NCBI RefSeq assembly: GCF_014647895.1
Contig: NZ_BMQB01000005.1
Coordinates: forward strand, 1 to 64,000
Direction of reading: 5' to 3'
Length of the DNA: 64,000 nucleotides
DNA from: Pilimelia anulata
GTDB lineage: Bacteria; Actinomycetota; Actinomycetes; Mycobacteriales; Micromonosporaceae
Shown here one piece after another: positions 1-7,907 of this stretch. The stretch's first letter is position 1, and every line of letters begins with the position of its first letter. The position numbers were made by a program, and so were the translations under genes. Under the pieces are notes generated by a model. The model was not told the DNA's origin, did not search any database, and saw only the letters and a program-made list of their open reading frames with translations.

Positions 1-246
1 TCAGCACCACCCCGACGCCAACCGGCGGCAGGTAACCCCACTCCGGGAAAGCGGGGGGACCTCAGGATGAATCCGGTGCGACCAGCGACCGGACGATGCC
101 GAGGCTGCCATGGCTGTCACAGTCGTGCCCCGAGCCCGCAAGGTGACATGCGCTTCACCCCATCCGGATGGGGTGAAGCGCATGTCACGGGTCAGAGGTA
201 CGGGACCCCCTGCCGCTGCGGCCTCCGGCCGTCAGCGGTGCCGGGC
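1..246. other. left-edge stretch without a supported gene
   Basis: No reading frame here has a convincing start, ribosome-binding site or recognisable product. The only clear structure is the perfect palindrome listed separately, which lies 59 bases beyond the stop of the leftward hydrolase gene. Confidence 0.6.
143..188. terminator. perfect 46-bp palindrome, probable terminator
   Basis: Two 23-base arms (143-165 and 166-188) are exact reverse complements with no spacer; in RNA the centre would open into a small loop. It lies just beyond the stop of the leftward hydrolase gene and has no T-run on either side, so it fits the U-less hairpin terminators common in actinomycetes. The role is inferred from position and fold. 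Confidence 0.6.
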
Positions 247-1488
247 TCAGCCGTTCGGCAGTGCCGAACCACCCCGCGAGGTCGGCTCCGCGTTTAGCGA
301 AGCGAACCACGTCGCGACGCGTGGAACCGACCGGACGAGCGAGGTGATGTGGTCGACGTCGCCGACATCGGTCAGCGTCACGTCGGCGGCGGGGTGCAGC
401 GACTCCGTGCACCGCACGCTGTTGGCGTACACCGCCTCGGGGTCGCCGTGGGCGGCGTACATCCGGACCGGCGCCGACGGCTTCCACCGCCGGCAGGCGT
501 CGTCGTTGGTCCGCGCCGCCCGGGCGAGCGCGCCGGTGGGGTGGCGGAGTCGCTGGATGAACCCCGGCCGGAACAGGTCGGCCGGCTCGGCCGGCAGGCC
601 CGCCATGGTCTCCTCGATCGTGTGCTCCCCGTCGAAGAGCGTCGCCACCCGCCCCGCGTACGGCGCCTTGAAGGCCGCTGACTCGTCCCGGTACAGGTGG
701 TAGATCCGGTTCCAGGCCACCGTGAGGTACGCCAGGTAGTAGGTCGCCGCGCGGGGATCCACCGTGCCGTCGAGCGCGGCCGGCCACTCCACGTCGAACA
801 GGTGGTACGCGCCGCTGATCGGGGCGAGCGCGCCGAGCGTGAAGTGGCGGTCGGCGCCCCGCTGCAGCGCCCGGGCGAGCAGGAACGAGCTGTTGGCGCC
901 CTGCGAGAAGCCGGACACCGATACCGGCCCGCCCACGGCCCGGCCCCGGCGCGCGGCGAAGTGGCGGGTGGCGCGGAGCGCGTCGACCGACGCGCTCACC
1001 GTGGTCGCGGCGTGGAAGTACGGATGCGTACCGGGTCCTTCGCCGAGGCCGAGATAGTCCGGCACGGTGCTCGCGTAGCCCAGCGAGGCGAACAGCACCC
1101 CCGCGGCGCGGTCGCAGCACTCGCTCACCGACGGCGCGTCCCGGCGGTACGACTGGGTGCCGTGCAGCCAGACCGCCGGCCGCAGTCGCTCCGCGTCGGT
1201 GCGCGGCAGCACGACCAGCGTGCTGGCCGTGGTGGCCCGGCGGCGCACGTCGACCGTGCGGTAGACCACCCGGTACGCGTCCACGCCGTGCCGCGCCTCC
1301 GGCACGTGGACCCCCAGCGGTCGCAGCAGGTCCTCGACCTGCCGGGCATCCAGGCCCAGTACCGGCGTACTCGACACCACCGTGCCGCGCCCGCCGGCGC
1401 CGTTCGGCGCCGCGGCCCGTGCATCCGCCGGTGCCGGCACCACCATCGCGGCCGCGAGCGCCAGGCCGCCCCACTTCGCAAGCATCAT
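247..1488 (-). CDS. secreted lipase-like alpha/beta hydrolase
   Basis: This encodes an exported serine hydrolase of about 413 residues resembling actinomycete secretory lipases and esterases. The chosen ATG opens MMLAKWGGLALAAAMVVP, a typical signal peptide ending near ADARA; an upstream ATG would only add arginine-rich residues. The nucleophile elbow GFSQG (G-x-S-x-G) is clear. A later AAHGDPEAVY segment supplies a likely catalytic Asp and VGDVDHITSL a likely catalytic His, so the triad seems complete. Several cysteines suggest disulfides in the secreted enzyme. It is monocistronic, with a hairpin after its stop. The substrate cannot be read from sequence. Confidence 0.82.
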   Translation of the reverse strand: MMLAKWGGLALAAAMVVPAPADARAAAPNGAGGRGTVVSSTPVLGLDARQVEDLLRPLGVHVPEARHGVDAYRVVYRTVDVRRRATTASTLVVLPRTDAERLRPAVWLHGTQSYRRDAPSVSECCDRAAGVLFASLGYASTVPDYLGLGEGPGTHPYFHAATTVSASVDALRATRHFAARRGRAVGGPVSVSGFSQGANSSFLLARALQRGADRHFTLGALAPISGAYHLFDVEWPAALDGTVDPRAATYYLAYLTVAWNRIYHLYRDESAAFKAPYAGRVATLFDGEHTIEETMAGLPAEPADLFRPGFIQRLRHPTGALARAARTNDDACRRWKPSAPVRMYAAHGDPEAVYANSVRCTESLHPAADVTLTDVGDVDHITSLVRSVPRVATWFASLNAEPTSRGGSALPNG

Positions 1489-1598
1489 GCGTCCAGCCTG
1501 GCGCCGGCCGGACCACGGCACACGCCGCCCACCACCCCATGCCCGGTGGGGCTAGCCCCCGTTACCGGGGTGGGGCCACCGCGGCCCGCCCGGCGGGG

Positions 1599-2684
1599 TC
1601 AGCGGCCGGTGGCCGCGGGGTGGGCGGTGATGCGGTCGGCGTCGCGGTAGATCACCAGGTCGGCGGCGGTGAGGGCGTCCTCGCAGCCGCCGTCCAGGAC
1701 CGGGGTGGGCCGCTCCGCGCCGGTCGCCGGGTCGGCGGTGTGGCAGAACAGGTCCTCGTGGACGTGCAGCCGGCCGCCGGCGGTGAACATCCCGAACCCG
1801 AACAGGTCCTGGTACGCCCGGCCCGGGCGGGACCACAGCGGTGCGCCGGTGCCCGCGTCCTGCGCGGTGACCCGCGGCGACCCGGCCCGCGGCGACGAGG
1901 CCAGGTAGACCCGGCGGCCGTCGTCGTGGCCGGCGGCCAGCTCCGCGCGGCCCGCCGACCGCCAGCGTACGGTGCCGTTCGCGCCGTCGACCCGGACGAC
2001 GGCGTCGGCGAAGTCCGGCGCGACCCGGGCGGTGCCGGTGGCGCGCCGGCCGTCGGGGGAGACGGCGAAGACCTTCAGGTCGCGGAAGGCGGTGGCCGTC
2101 CAGGCGACCGCGCCGGTGGCCAGCTCGATCGCGCGGTCGTCGCCGACCAGGCGGCGGCCGACGACCCTGGCGTGGTGGCCGAGGTCCTCCGCGGTCCACA
2201 GCGGAGTGCCGTCGGTGCTGCGGAAGGCCCGGTGCGTCTCGCCCATCGGCGCCTCCTTGTCGACGTCGACGATGATCATTCCGGGGGCGGTCAGCAGAAC
2301 CGGCACGATGCCCAGCCGTCGGGACCACTGCGCCGCGCCGGTGCGCGCGTCCAGCACCCGGACCTCGTGGCTGCGGCTCGCCACCGAGTACGCCAGCGCG
2401 ACGTGGCGGCCCTCCGCGGCCAGCCGGGCCGTCCACGGCACGGTCACCGGGTGCCGCCAGCGCTCGGCGCCGGTGCGCGCGTCGAGCGCCACCACGGCGT
2501 CCCGGCAGGCGACGAACAGGGCGTCGCCGGCGGCCACGATCGGCGAGCGCGCATCGGCGTACGGCAGGTCGACGCGCCAGACCGCGGTGGGGCCGGCCGG
2601 CCCGGCGGCGGCTGCGGCCGGGGTGGTCAGGGCCGCGACCAGCAGGAGCAGCAGCGCCAGCCGTACCGTGCCGCGGGCGCTCAT
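1599..2684 (-). CDS. exported PQQ-type beta-propeller repeat protein (second of pair)
   Basis: This 361-residue protein starts with a signal peptide (MSARGTVRLALLLLLVAALT) followed by repeated blades with the pattern A-x-D-x-x-T-G-x-x-x-W, for example VVALDARTGAERWRH and VRVLDARTGAAQWSR. These mark the PQQ-enzyme/BamB-like propeller fold. No PQQ dehydrogenase catalytic signature is evident, so it is more likely a binding or scaffold propeller outside the membrane than an enzyme. Its ATG overlaps the stop of the upstream propeller gene by four bases (ATGA), implying translational coupling. The two proteins are diverged paralogues. Confidence 0.82.
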   Translation of the reverse strand: MSARGTVRLALLLLLVAALTTPAAAAAGPAGPTAVWRVDLPYADARSPIVAAGDALFVACRDAVVALDARTGAERWRHPVTVPWTARLAAEGRHVALAYSVASRSHEVRVLDARTGAAQWSRRLGIVPVLLTAPGMIIVDVDKEAPMGETHRAFRSTDGTPLWTAEDLGHHARVVGRRLVGDDRAIELATGAVAWTATAFRDLKVFAVSPDGRRATGTARVAPDFADAVVRVDGANGTVRWRSAGRAELAAGHDDGRRVYLASSPRAGSPRVTAQDAGTGAPLWSRPGRAYQDLFGFGMFTAGGRLHVHEDLFCHTADPATGAERPTPVLDGGCEDALTAADLVIYRDADRITAHPAATGR

Positions 2685-3808
2685 CGGGTACCGCCCGGCT
2701 GCGCCGCGGCGCGGTCGGGGCCGTAGGCCGTCAGATGGGCGCCGTCGGTGGTGACGAGCAGGTCGCCGACGACCGTGCTGCGGCGGGGCGCCGCGGCGAA
2801 CGGGGTCGCCACCTGCGCCCCGGAGGCGGCGTCGACGACGCGGGTGTCCGAACCGACGAGGATCCAGGCCAGGCCGGCGGTGAGGGCGAGATCCCCGGCG
2901 GTGGCCGTGCGCCAGCGCTCGGCGCCGGTCGCCGGGTCCAGGCCCGTCGTCTCGCGGTGGTTGCCGGAGACGACCAGGTTCGCGCCGTCGTCGGCCGCCG
3001 CGTCGACCTCGCCGGCGCGTCGCCACCGCTCGCTGCCGTCGCGCAGGTCGATGCGGGCCACGTGCGGCGGGACCCCGCCGAGGTCGCCGTACCCGGTGGC
3101 GAATCGGCCGTCGGGCGAGGTGGCGAGCGCGGCGAACCGGCCGGGTCGGATCCGCCAGCGCGGCACGCCGGTGCGGGCGTCCACCAGGGCGGTGCCGCGC
3201 GGGTCGCCCACCAGGGCGGCGCCGTCGACCACCGGGCCGAGCAGCTCCCCGGTCCGCCGCCAGCGGACCTCGCCGTCGGCGTCGTAGCCGGTCACCTGCA
3301 TGCCGTCGTTCCGCGACATGGTGAGGACGCCGTCGCGGTGCCCGGCGAGCGCCTCGACCAACTCGGTGAGCTGGCGCTGCCAGCGCGCGGCGCCGGTGGC
3401 GCTGTCCCGGCAATCGAGGACGCACTGGACGGCGTTGCCGACGACGGGGGTCAGGAAGCTGTAGAGCGCGTCGCCGCCCGGCGCCAGGAACTGGAAGTAG
3501 TTGCTCAGCAGCATCGGGGCGAACCAGGCGCGGGCGCCGGTGTCGGCCCGGTGGCAGGCGATGCCGTCGACGAGCAGGAAGACCCGCTGATCGGCCGCGG
3601 CGAGGTAGTGGTCGGCGGACCCGCTGGGTACCTGCCACCTCTGCCGCACCGCATGGCCGCGCCGGCCGGTGGCGGGTGTGCCCCCGCGGGCCTCCGCCCG
3701 TGCGACCGGTGGGCCGCCGGGCGCCGCCGGCCCAACCAGAATCGTGCCGGCCGCTGCCGCGCCGGCCAGGACCAGGGCGCGCCTGGTCACCGTCCCCCGT
3801 GCTTTCAC
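2681..3808 (-). CDS. exported PQQ-type beta-propeller repeat protein (first of pair)
   Basis: The protein has about 375 residues from a GTG start (VKARGTVTRRALVLAGA). The RR followed by a hydrophobic run looks like a Tat or Sec signal; the in-frame ATG 12 codons upstream remains possible. The mature part contains several beta-propeller blades, such as ALVDARTGVPRWRIRP and GLDPATGAERWRT. It is the leading gene of a two-gene operon whose second member is a paralogue overlapping it by four bases. Such pairs are usually annotated as PQQ-binding-like or BamB-like proteins, and the role is unknown. Confidence 0.8.
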   Translation of the reverse strand: MKARGTVTRRALVLAGAAAAGTILVGPAAPGGPPVARAEARGGTPATGRRGHAVRQRWQVPSGSADHYLAAADQRVFLLVDGIACHRADTGARAWFAPMLLSNYFQFLAPGGDALYSFLTPVVGNAVQCVLDCRDSATGAARWQRQLTELVEALAGHRDGVLTMSRNDGMQVTGYDADGEVRWRRTGELLGPVVDGAALVGDPRGTALVDARTGVPRWRIRPGRFAALATSPDGRFATGYGDLGGVPPHVARIDLRDGSERWRRAGEVDAAADDGANLVVSGNHRETTGLDPATGAERWRTATAGDLALTAGLAWILVGSDTRVVDAASGAQVATPFAAAPRRSTVVGDLLVTTDGAHLTAYGPDRAAAQPGGTR

Positions 3809-4204
3809 CGGTACCCCCGTACGCTGATGTCGGTGGATGCCCACCGGCTCCTGATTAGAGCGGACCCCGGCGCCGGTACGCCAGGCCGGCCGCCGCCGGA
3901 GCGGGTCTGCGCGGCGAGGTGGCGAGTACGGTGGCCGGCTGCGCTCACGGGACCACGGGTCGGGCGGCCACGAGGCCGACCGAGGTACCGCGAAAGCCCT
4001 TTGTGGACACGCGGGGAGACCGGCTCGCCGTCGCCCCGGCTGGTACTGCCCCGAGGAGCCGTATCCGCCCGGTCAGTCACATCAAGCGCCGCGCCCGAGA
4101 CCGATGCATTAATGCCCGAATAGAAAGGTATGGGCGAATTCTGGATCGCAGGCGCGGGAGAGGGGAAGGCGGCGCGGGGGGTCGGGGCTGCCCGCACTGA
4201 GCCG
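3809..4204. other. intergenic region, no gene seen
   Basis: This gap of nearly 400 bases holds the upstream region of the leftward propeller operon and the downstream side of the tRNA genes. It has a short AT-richer patch around 4105-4135 that could hold a promoter, but no convincing -35/-10 pair. No open frame here has product support. Confidence 0.45.
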
Positions 4205-4234
4205 CAAAAAAGCCGACCGCACAGAGCGGCCGGC
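4205..4234 (-). terminator. Rho-independent terminator of the tRNA unit
   Basis: On the minus strand GCCGGCCGC, loop TCTGT and GCGGTCGGC (one G-U pair) form a nine-base-pair stem followed directly by six T residues. It sits 16 bases beyond the CCA end of tRNA-Asp. This is the clearest classical intrinsic terminator in the window. Confidence 0.9.
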
Positions 4235-4250
4235 GATCTCCGGGTGGATC

Positions 4251-4327
4251 TGGCGGTCCTGACGGGACTTGAACCCGCGACCTCCGCCTTGACAGGGCGG
4301 CGAGCACTCCAACTGCTCCACAGGACC
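4251..4327 (-). tRNA. tRNA-Asp (GTC), CCA encoded
   Basis: The 77-base cloverleaf reads GGTCCTG at the 5' end, pairing with CAGGACC at the 3' end, then G73 and an encoded CCA. The anticodon loop is CTGTCAA, giving anticodon GTC for aspartate. The T arm GCGGGTTCAAGTCCCGT is canonical, and G73 fits the Asp discriminator. It follows tRNA-Glu by 26 bases on the same strand, so both are probably cut from one transcript. Confidence 0.96.
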
Positions 4328-4353
4328 TCGTGCAACCGGCCGAGGCCGGTCCG

Positions 4354-4426
4354 TGCCCCCAACGGGATTCGAACCCGTGCTACCGCCTTGAAAGGGCGAC
4401 GTCCTGGGCCGCTAGACGATGAGGGC
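4354..4426 (-). tRNA. tRNA-Glu (TTC), CCA not encoded
   Basis: The 73-base cloverleaf has acceptor strand GCCCTCA pairing with TGGGGGC (one G-U), D arm CGTCTAGCGGCCCAGGACG, anticodon loop CTTTCAA (anticodon TTC) and T arm CACGGGTTCGAATCCCGT. The following bases are CGG rather than CCA, so the end must be added enzymatically, unlike the neighbouring tRNA-Asp. Confidence 0.96.
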
Positions 4427-4652
4427 GGCGTCGTCATCCTCGCATATGCGGGGCGTACGGTGCGCGCCAGGCGAACCTTGGCGAGACCGCAACCCCGACA
4501 TCCGGGAACCCGAACATGCCGCACTCACGTCCGGCACCGCCGGAGGCTCGGCCAGCATACGCGATCGCCGAACCCCGAGCCAATCCACCCTCCGGGCCGC
4601 CACCCCGCCCCCCGGCCCGGGCCCGAGCGACCCCGCGGTCGGGAGCAGGGCG

Positions 4653-5579
4653 CTAGCTGAGCGGCACCACCCGGAGCTTGCGCTTCAGGGCCGGGACGAT
4701 CGTCCGGCAGGCCGCCACCGTGCTGCGCCGGTCCCCGCCCCCGTCGTGCAGCAGCACGATCGAGCCGCGGCGCGACCCGGCCAGCACCGCCGCGCTGATC
4801 CGGGACGCCGGCGGGCGCTCCCAGTCGCGGGGGTCCACGGTCCAGCCGGTCGGGATCATGCGCATCTCCCGGACCACCCGGATCGCCGTCGGGGTCCAGT
4901 TGCCGCCCGGGTGGCGGAAGAAGCGGATCGGGACGCCCGGTACGGCCTTGCGGATGGCGTCGTTGGTGCGGCGCAGGTTGGCCCGGATCTGGCTGGCGGG
5001 GGCGCGGCCGAGGTTCAGCTCGTGGTTCCAACTGTGGTTGCAGAGCTGGTGGCCCTCGCGGACGATCTGCTGGATCAGCTCGGGGTGGGCGCGCGCCTGG
5101 GTGCCGACCACGCAGAACGTGGCCCGGACGCCGTTGGCCCGCAGGATCGCCAGCACCTGCGGGGTGTACCCCGGCGCCGGGCCGTCGTCGAAGGTCAGCG
5201 AGACGCCGCGGCCCTTGGTGGTGGTGACCACGCCCGCGGCGAACACCCCGCTGGTGGGGCGGCCCGGCCGCTTGGCGGGTGGGCGGGAGGTGGCGGGGCC
5301 GGCCGTCGGGCGGCCGGGCCGCGCCGGGCCGGGCCGGGCCGATCCGGGGCCCGACGCCCCGGGGCCGGTCGCGCCGGGGTCGACCGCGCCGGGCCGGGAC
5401 GTGCCGGTGGCGCGGTCGGCCCCGGCGCCGCGGCCGGGGGCGGCCGGCGCGGGCTGGGTCGCCGCGGCCGGCGTGAGCGCGGTGGCGGTGGGGCGGTCGA
5501 GCCAGCCCGCCACGGCCTGCGCGCTGAGCAGCAGGGTCGCGGTGAGGGCGGCGCCGAGCACGGTGAGGCGTCGGGTCAC
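4653..5579 (-). CDS. secreted polysaccharide deacetylase (NodB domain)
   Basis: This is a metal-dependent carbohydrate-ester deacetylase acting outside the cell, probably on peptidoglycan or chitin-like N-acetyl sugars. The GTG at 5579 (VTRRLTVLGAALTATLLL) is chosen because GGAG lies upstream and a signal peptide follows. A Pro/Gly/Ala/Arg-rich linker of about 85 residues precedes the NodB domain. The domain shows LTFDDGP (catalytic base and metal Asp), HSWNH (the two metal His), RHPGGNW and the late VLLHDGG motif, so all family motifs are present. The gene is single and leftward, next to the tRNA genes. Confidence 0.9.
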   Translation of the reverse strand: MTRRLTVLGAALTATLLLSAQAVAGWLDRPTATALTPAAATQPAPAAPGRGAGADRATGTSRPGAVDPGATGPGASGPGSARPGPARPGRPTAGPATSRPPAKRPGRPTSGVFAAGVVTTTKGRGVSLTFDDGPAPGYTPQVLAILRANGVRATFCVVGTQARAHPELIQQIVREGHQLCNHSWNHELNLGRAPASQIRANLRRTNDAIRKAVPGVPIRFFRHPGGNWTPTAIRVVREMRMIPTGWTVDPRDWERPPASRISAAVLAGSRRGSIVLLHDGGGDRRSTVAACRTIVPALKRKLRVVPLS

Positions 5580-5665
5580 GGGGGTACTCCGAACCTTGGG
5601 GGTGCCCCCACGGTAGCGCCCCGACACACCCCCGATGAATACCAAAAAGGGTGGATGTTTCCCGG

Positions 5666-6238
5666 CTAGCCGGCCTCGGTGAGCGCGTTGAGGACCCCGG
5701 CGAGCCACGGCGCGTACGCCTGGGGGGCCGCCCGGACGGCCGTCCGGACGGTGGCCACCTCCGCCCAGCGGACCTCGTCGACCTCCGCCGGGTCGGCCTC
5801 GATGGTCAGGTCGGCCGGCACGACGCCGCGCAGGACGTGGTCGTACTCGTGTTCGACCAGGCCGCTGGCCGGGTCCTCGGCGCGGTACGTGTACCGCCCG
5901 ACCTCGGTCAGCGCGACCGTGACGCCCAGCTCCTCCCGGAGCCGGCGCTGGGCGGCCTCGGGCACCGGCTCGCCGGGGGCCGGGTGGCCGCAGCAGGTGT
6001 TGGCCCAGCGGCCGGGGAACCGGGTCTTGGTGGCGGCGCGGCGCTGGAGCAGCACCCGCCCGGCCGGGTCGACCAGGACCACGGAGAACGCCCGGTGCAG
6101 CTCGCCGGGTGAGGCGTGCGCCGCGCCGACGGTCGTGCTGCCGCGGGCGGTGCCGTCGGCGTCGACGAGTTCGACGGGGAGTTGCTCCCGGGGCCTGGCC
6201 GGGTCGCCGATGCCGCTGGGGGCGCCGACTGCGCTCAC
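5666..6238 (-). CDS. idi: isopentenyl-diphosphate delta-isomerase, type I
   Basis: It interconverts isopentenyl and dimethylallyl diphosphate for isoprenoid synthesis in the cytoplasm. The 190-residue Nudix-fold protein shows WANTCCGHP (catalytic Cys and metal His), the Nudix helix AAQRRLREELG and VEHEYDHV with the catalytic glutamate. Length is normal for bacterial type I Idi. The start is GTG at 6238, with GAGGTGG upstream. It lies 13 bases after a CrtI-type desaturase on the same strand, so the pair probably supplies and uses isoprenoid precursors for carotenoids. Confidence 0.95.
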   Translation of the reverse strand: MSAVGAPSGIGDPARPREQLPVELVDADGTARGSTTVGAAHASPGELHRAFSVVLVDPAGRVLLQRRAATKTRFPGRWANTCCGHPAPGEPVPEAAQRRLREELGVTVALTEVGRYTYRAEDPASGLVEHEYDHVLRGVVPADLTIEADPAEVDEVRWAEVATVRTAVRAAPQAYAPWLAGVLNALTEAG

Positions 6239-6251
6239 TGTGCCACCTCGC

Positions 6252-7727
6252 TCACCTCGGATTCCCGGTCAGCCGCGCCGCGGCGAGCCGACCGGAGATC
6301 AACACCATCGGGACGCCGACGCCGGGCTGGGTGCCCGAGCCGGTGAACACCACGTTGGGCAGCGCCGGGTGCCGGTTGCCGGGCCGGAACGGCCCGGTCT
6401 GGCGCAGGGTGTGCGCCGCGGCGAAGGGCGTGCCCGCCGCCAGGCCGGATGCGGCCCAGTCGTCCGGGGTGACGACGCGCCGGCTGCGCACGGAGGCGCC
6501 GAGGCCGCGGTAGCCGCGCTCCTCGAGCGTGGCGATCAGCGCGTCGGCGTACCAGTCGCCCAGGCCGGAGCGCCAGGCGAACGGCGCGCGGTCCAGGTTG
6601 GGTACGGGGGCGAGAACGTAGTAGGTGTGCCGGCCGGCGGGCGCGACCGTGGGGTCGGTCCGGCTCGGGTTGGTGACGAGCAGCGACGGGTCCGACATCA
6701 GGGTGCCGTCGGAGATCACCTCGGCGAAGGTGCGGCGCCAGGCGCGGCCGAAGTGGATGTTGTGGTGGGCGATCCGCTGGTACTCCGCGGTGGCGCCGAG
6801 GTGCAGCACGACCGCGGAGGGGGAGTAGCGCAGCCGGCGGCGCAGCGGCGGGCCGGGCAGCAGGTCGTACGCGGCGGCCAGGTCGGGGTTGAGCACCACC
6901 GCGTCGGCGGGGATGCGGTCGCCGTCGGCGGTGAGCACCGCGGTGGCCCGGCCGTGCGCGGCCTCGACCCGGGCGACGGCGGTGCCGTACCGGAAGGTGA
7001 CGCCGTGCTTCTCCGCCGCGCCGGCCAGCGCCCGGGCGACGGCGTGCAGGCCGCCGCGGGGGTGGTAGACGCCGGCGATGGAGTCCAGGTGGGCGATGAC
7101 CGCGTACAGGGCCAGGGCCTGCTGGGGGGCCAGGCCGGCGTACATGGCCTGGAACGAGAAGACCCGCTGGGTGCGCGGGTCGCGGAAGAACTGGGCGATC
7201 TTGCGGTCGAGGCGGCGCAGGCCGCCAGCGGCGACCAGCCGGGCCAGGTTGGGGGTGAGCAGGTCGCGCGGGGAGTCGAGGTTCCGGTCGATGAAGTCGT
7301 CGCGCTGGATCCGCCAGAGCCGGGCGGCGTAGGCGACGAAGCGCCGGTACCCGGCCGCCTCGCGCGGGCCGCACACGGCGGTGATCTCGTCGGCCATCGC
7401 CTCGACGTCGGCGTGCACGTCCAGCGTGGAGCCGTCGGGGTAGAACGCCCGGTACGCGGGGGCCAGCCGGGTCAGGGTCAGCCAGTCGCCCAGCTCCTCG
7501 CCGACGGCGGCGAGCGCGTCGGCGATGAGGTCCGGCATGGTGAGCACGGTCGGGCCGGTGTCGTGCAGGTGCCCGTCGAGGGCGAGCTGGCCCGCCCGGC
7601 CGCCGGGGATGGGCTCGCGCTCGACGACGGTGACCCGCCGGCCGGCGCCGGCCAGGTACAGCGCGCAGGACAGGCCGCCGAGGCCCGCGCCGACCACCAC
7701 GACGTGCTCGGCGGTGGCCGATGGCAT
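6252..7727 (-). CDS. crtI: phytoene desaturase (CrtI family)
   Basis: This is a FAD-dependent desaturase of carotenoid synthesis, peripheral on the membrane. The ATG at 7727 begins MPSATAEHVVVVGAGLGGLS, the N-terminal dinucleotide-binding fold typical of CrtI; a longer upstream frame adds unrelated residues. VVEREPIPGGRAG and a C-terminal GSGTQPGVGVPMVLISGRLAA region (FAD-binding end motif) are diagnostic. The 491-residue length is typical. It is the first gene of a crtI-idi pair. No phytoene synthase or GGPP synthase lies in the window, so the rest of the pathway is elsewhere. Related diapophytoene-type desaturases cannot be excluded. Confidence 0.9.
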   Translation of the reverse strand: MPSATAEHVVVVGAGLGGLSCALYLAGAGRRVTVVEREPIPGGRAGQLALDGHLHDTGPTVLTMPDLIADALAAVGEELGDWLTLTRLAPAYRAFYPDGSTLDVHADVEAMADEITAVCGPREAAGYRRFVAYAARLWRIQRDDFIDRNLDSPRDLLTPNLARLVAAGGLRRLDRKIAQFFRDPRTQRVFSFQAMYAGLAPQQALALYAVIAHLDSIAGVYHPRGGLHAVARALAGAAEKHGVTFRYGTAVARVEAAHGRATAVLTADGDRIPADAVVLNPDLAAAYDLLPGPPLRRRLRYSPSAVVLHLGATAEYQRIAHHNIHFGRAWRRTFAEVISDGTLMSDPSLLVTNPSRTDPTVAPAGRHTYYVLAPVPNLDRAPFAWRSGLGDWYADALIATLEERGYRGLGASVRSRRVVTPDDWAASGLAAGTPFAAAHTLRQTGPFRPGNRHPALPNVVFTGSGTQPGVGVPMVLISGRLAAARLTGNPR

Positions 7728-7907
7728 CGACGGTACTCGCTGGATCAACTTATTCGCGCGGGCGGCCGGGACCTCGCTCGCCGCCGGACCGCCCACCCCA
7801 GACACGCTGGTTACCGTACCCCGACACCAGCCCCCCGGCCGGGTACGCGACACCGACAAATTCGCAGCATCCGGGTGATCCGGCCGCGCCGGGGGCATCG
7901 AACGGCG

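Noticed and set aside
1..183. 60-codon minus-strand frame reading through the palindrome
   Set aside because: Starts inside the palindrome, no ribosome-binding site, no protein-like pattern.
4251..4426. tRNA genes as an integration site
   Set aside because: No integrase, no repeated tRNA 3' end and no composition change beside them.
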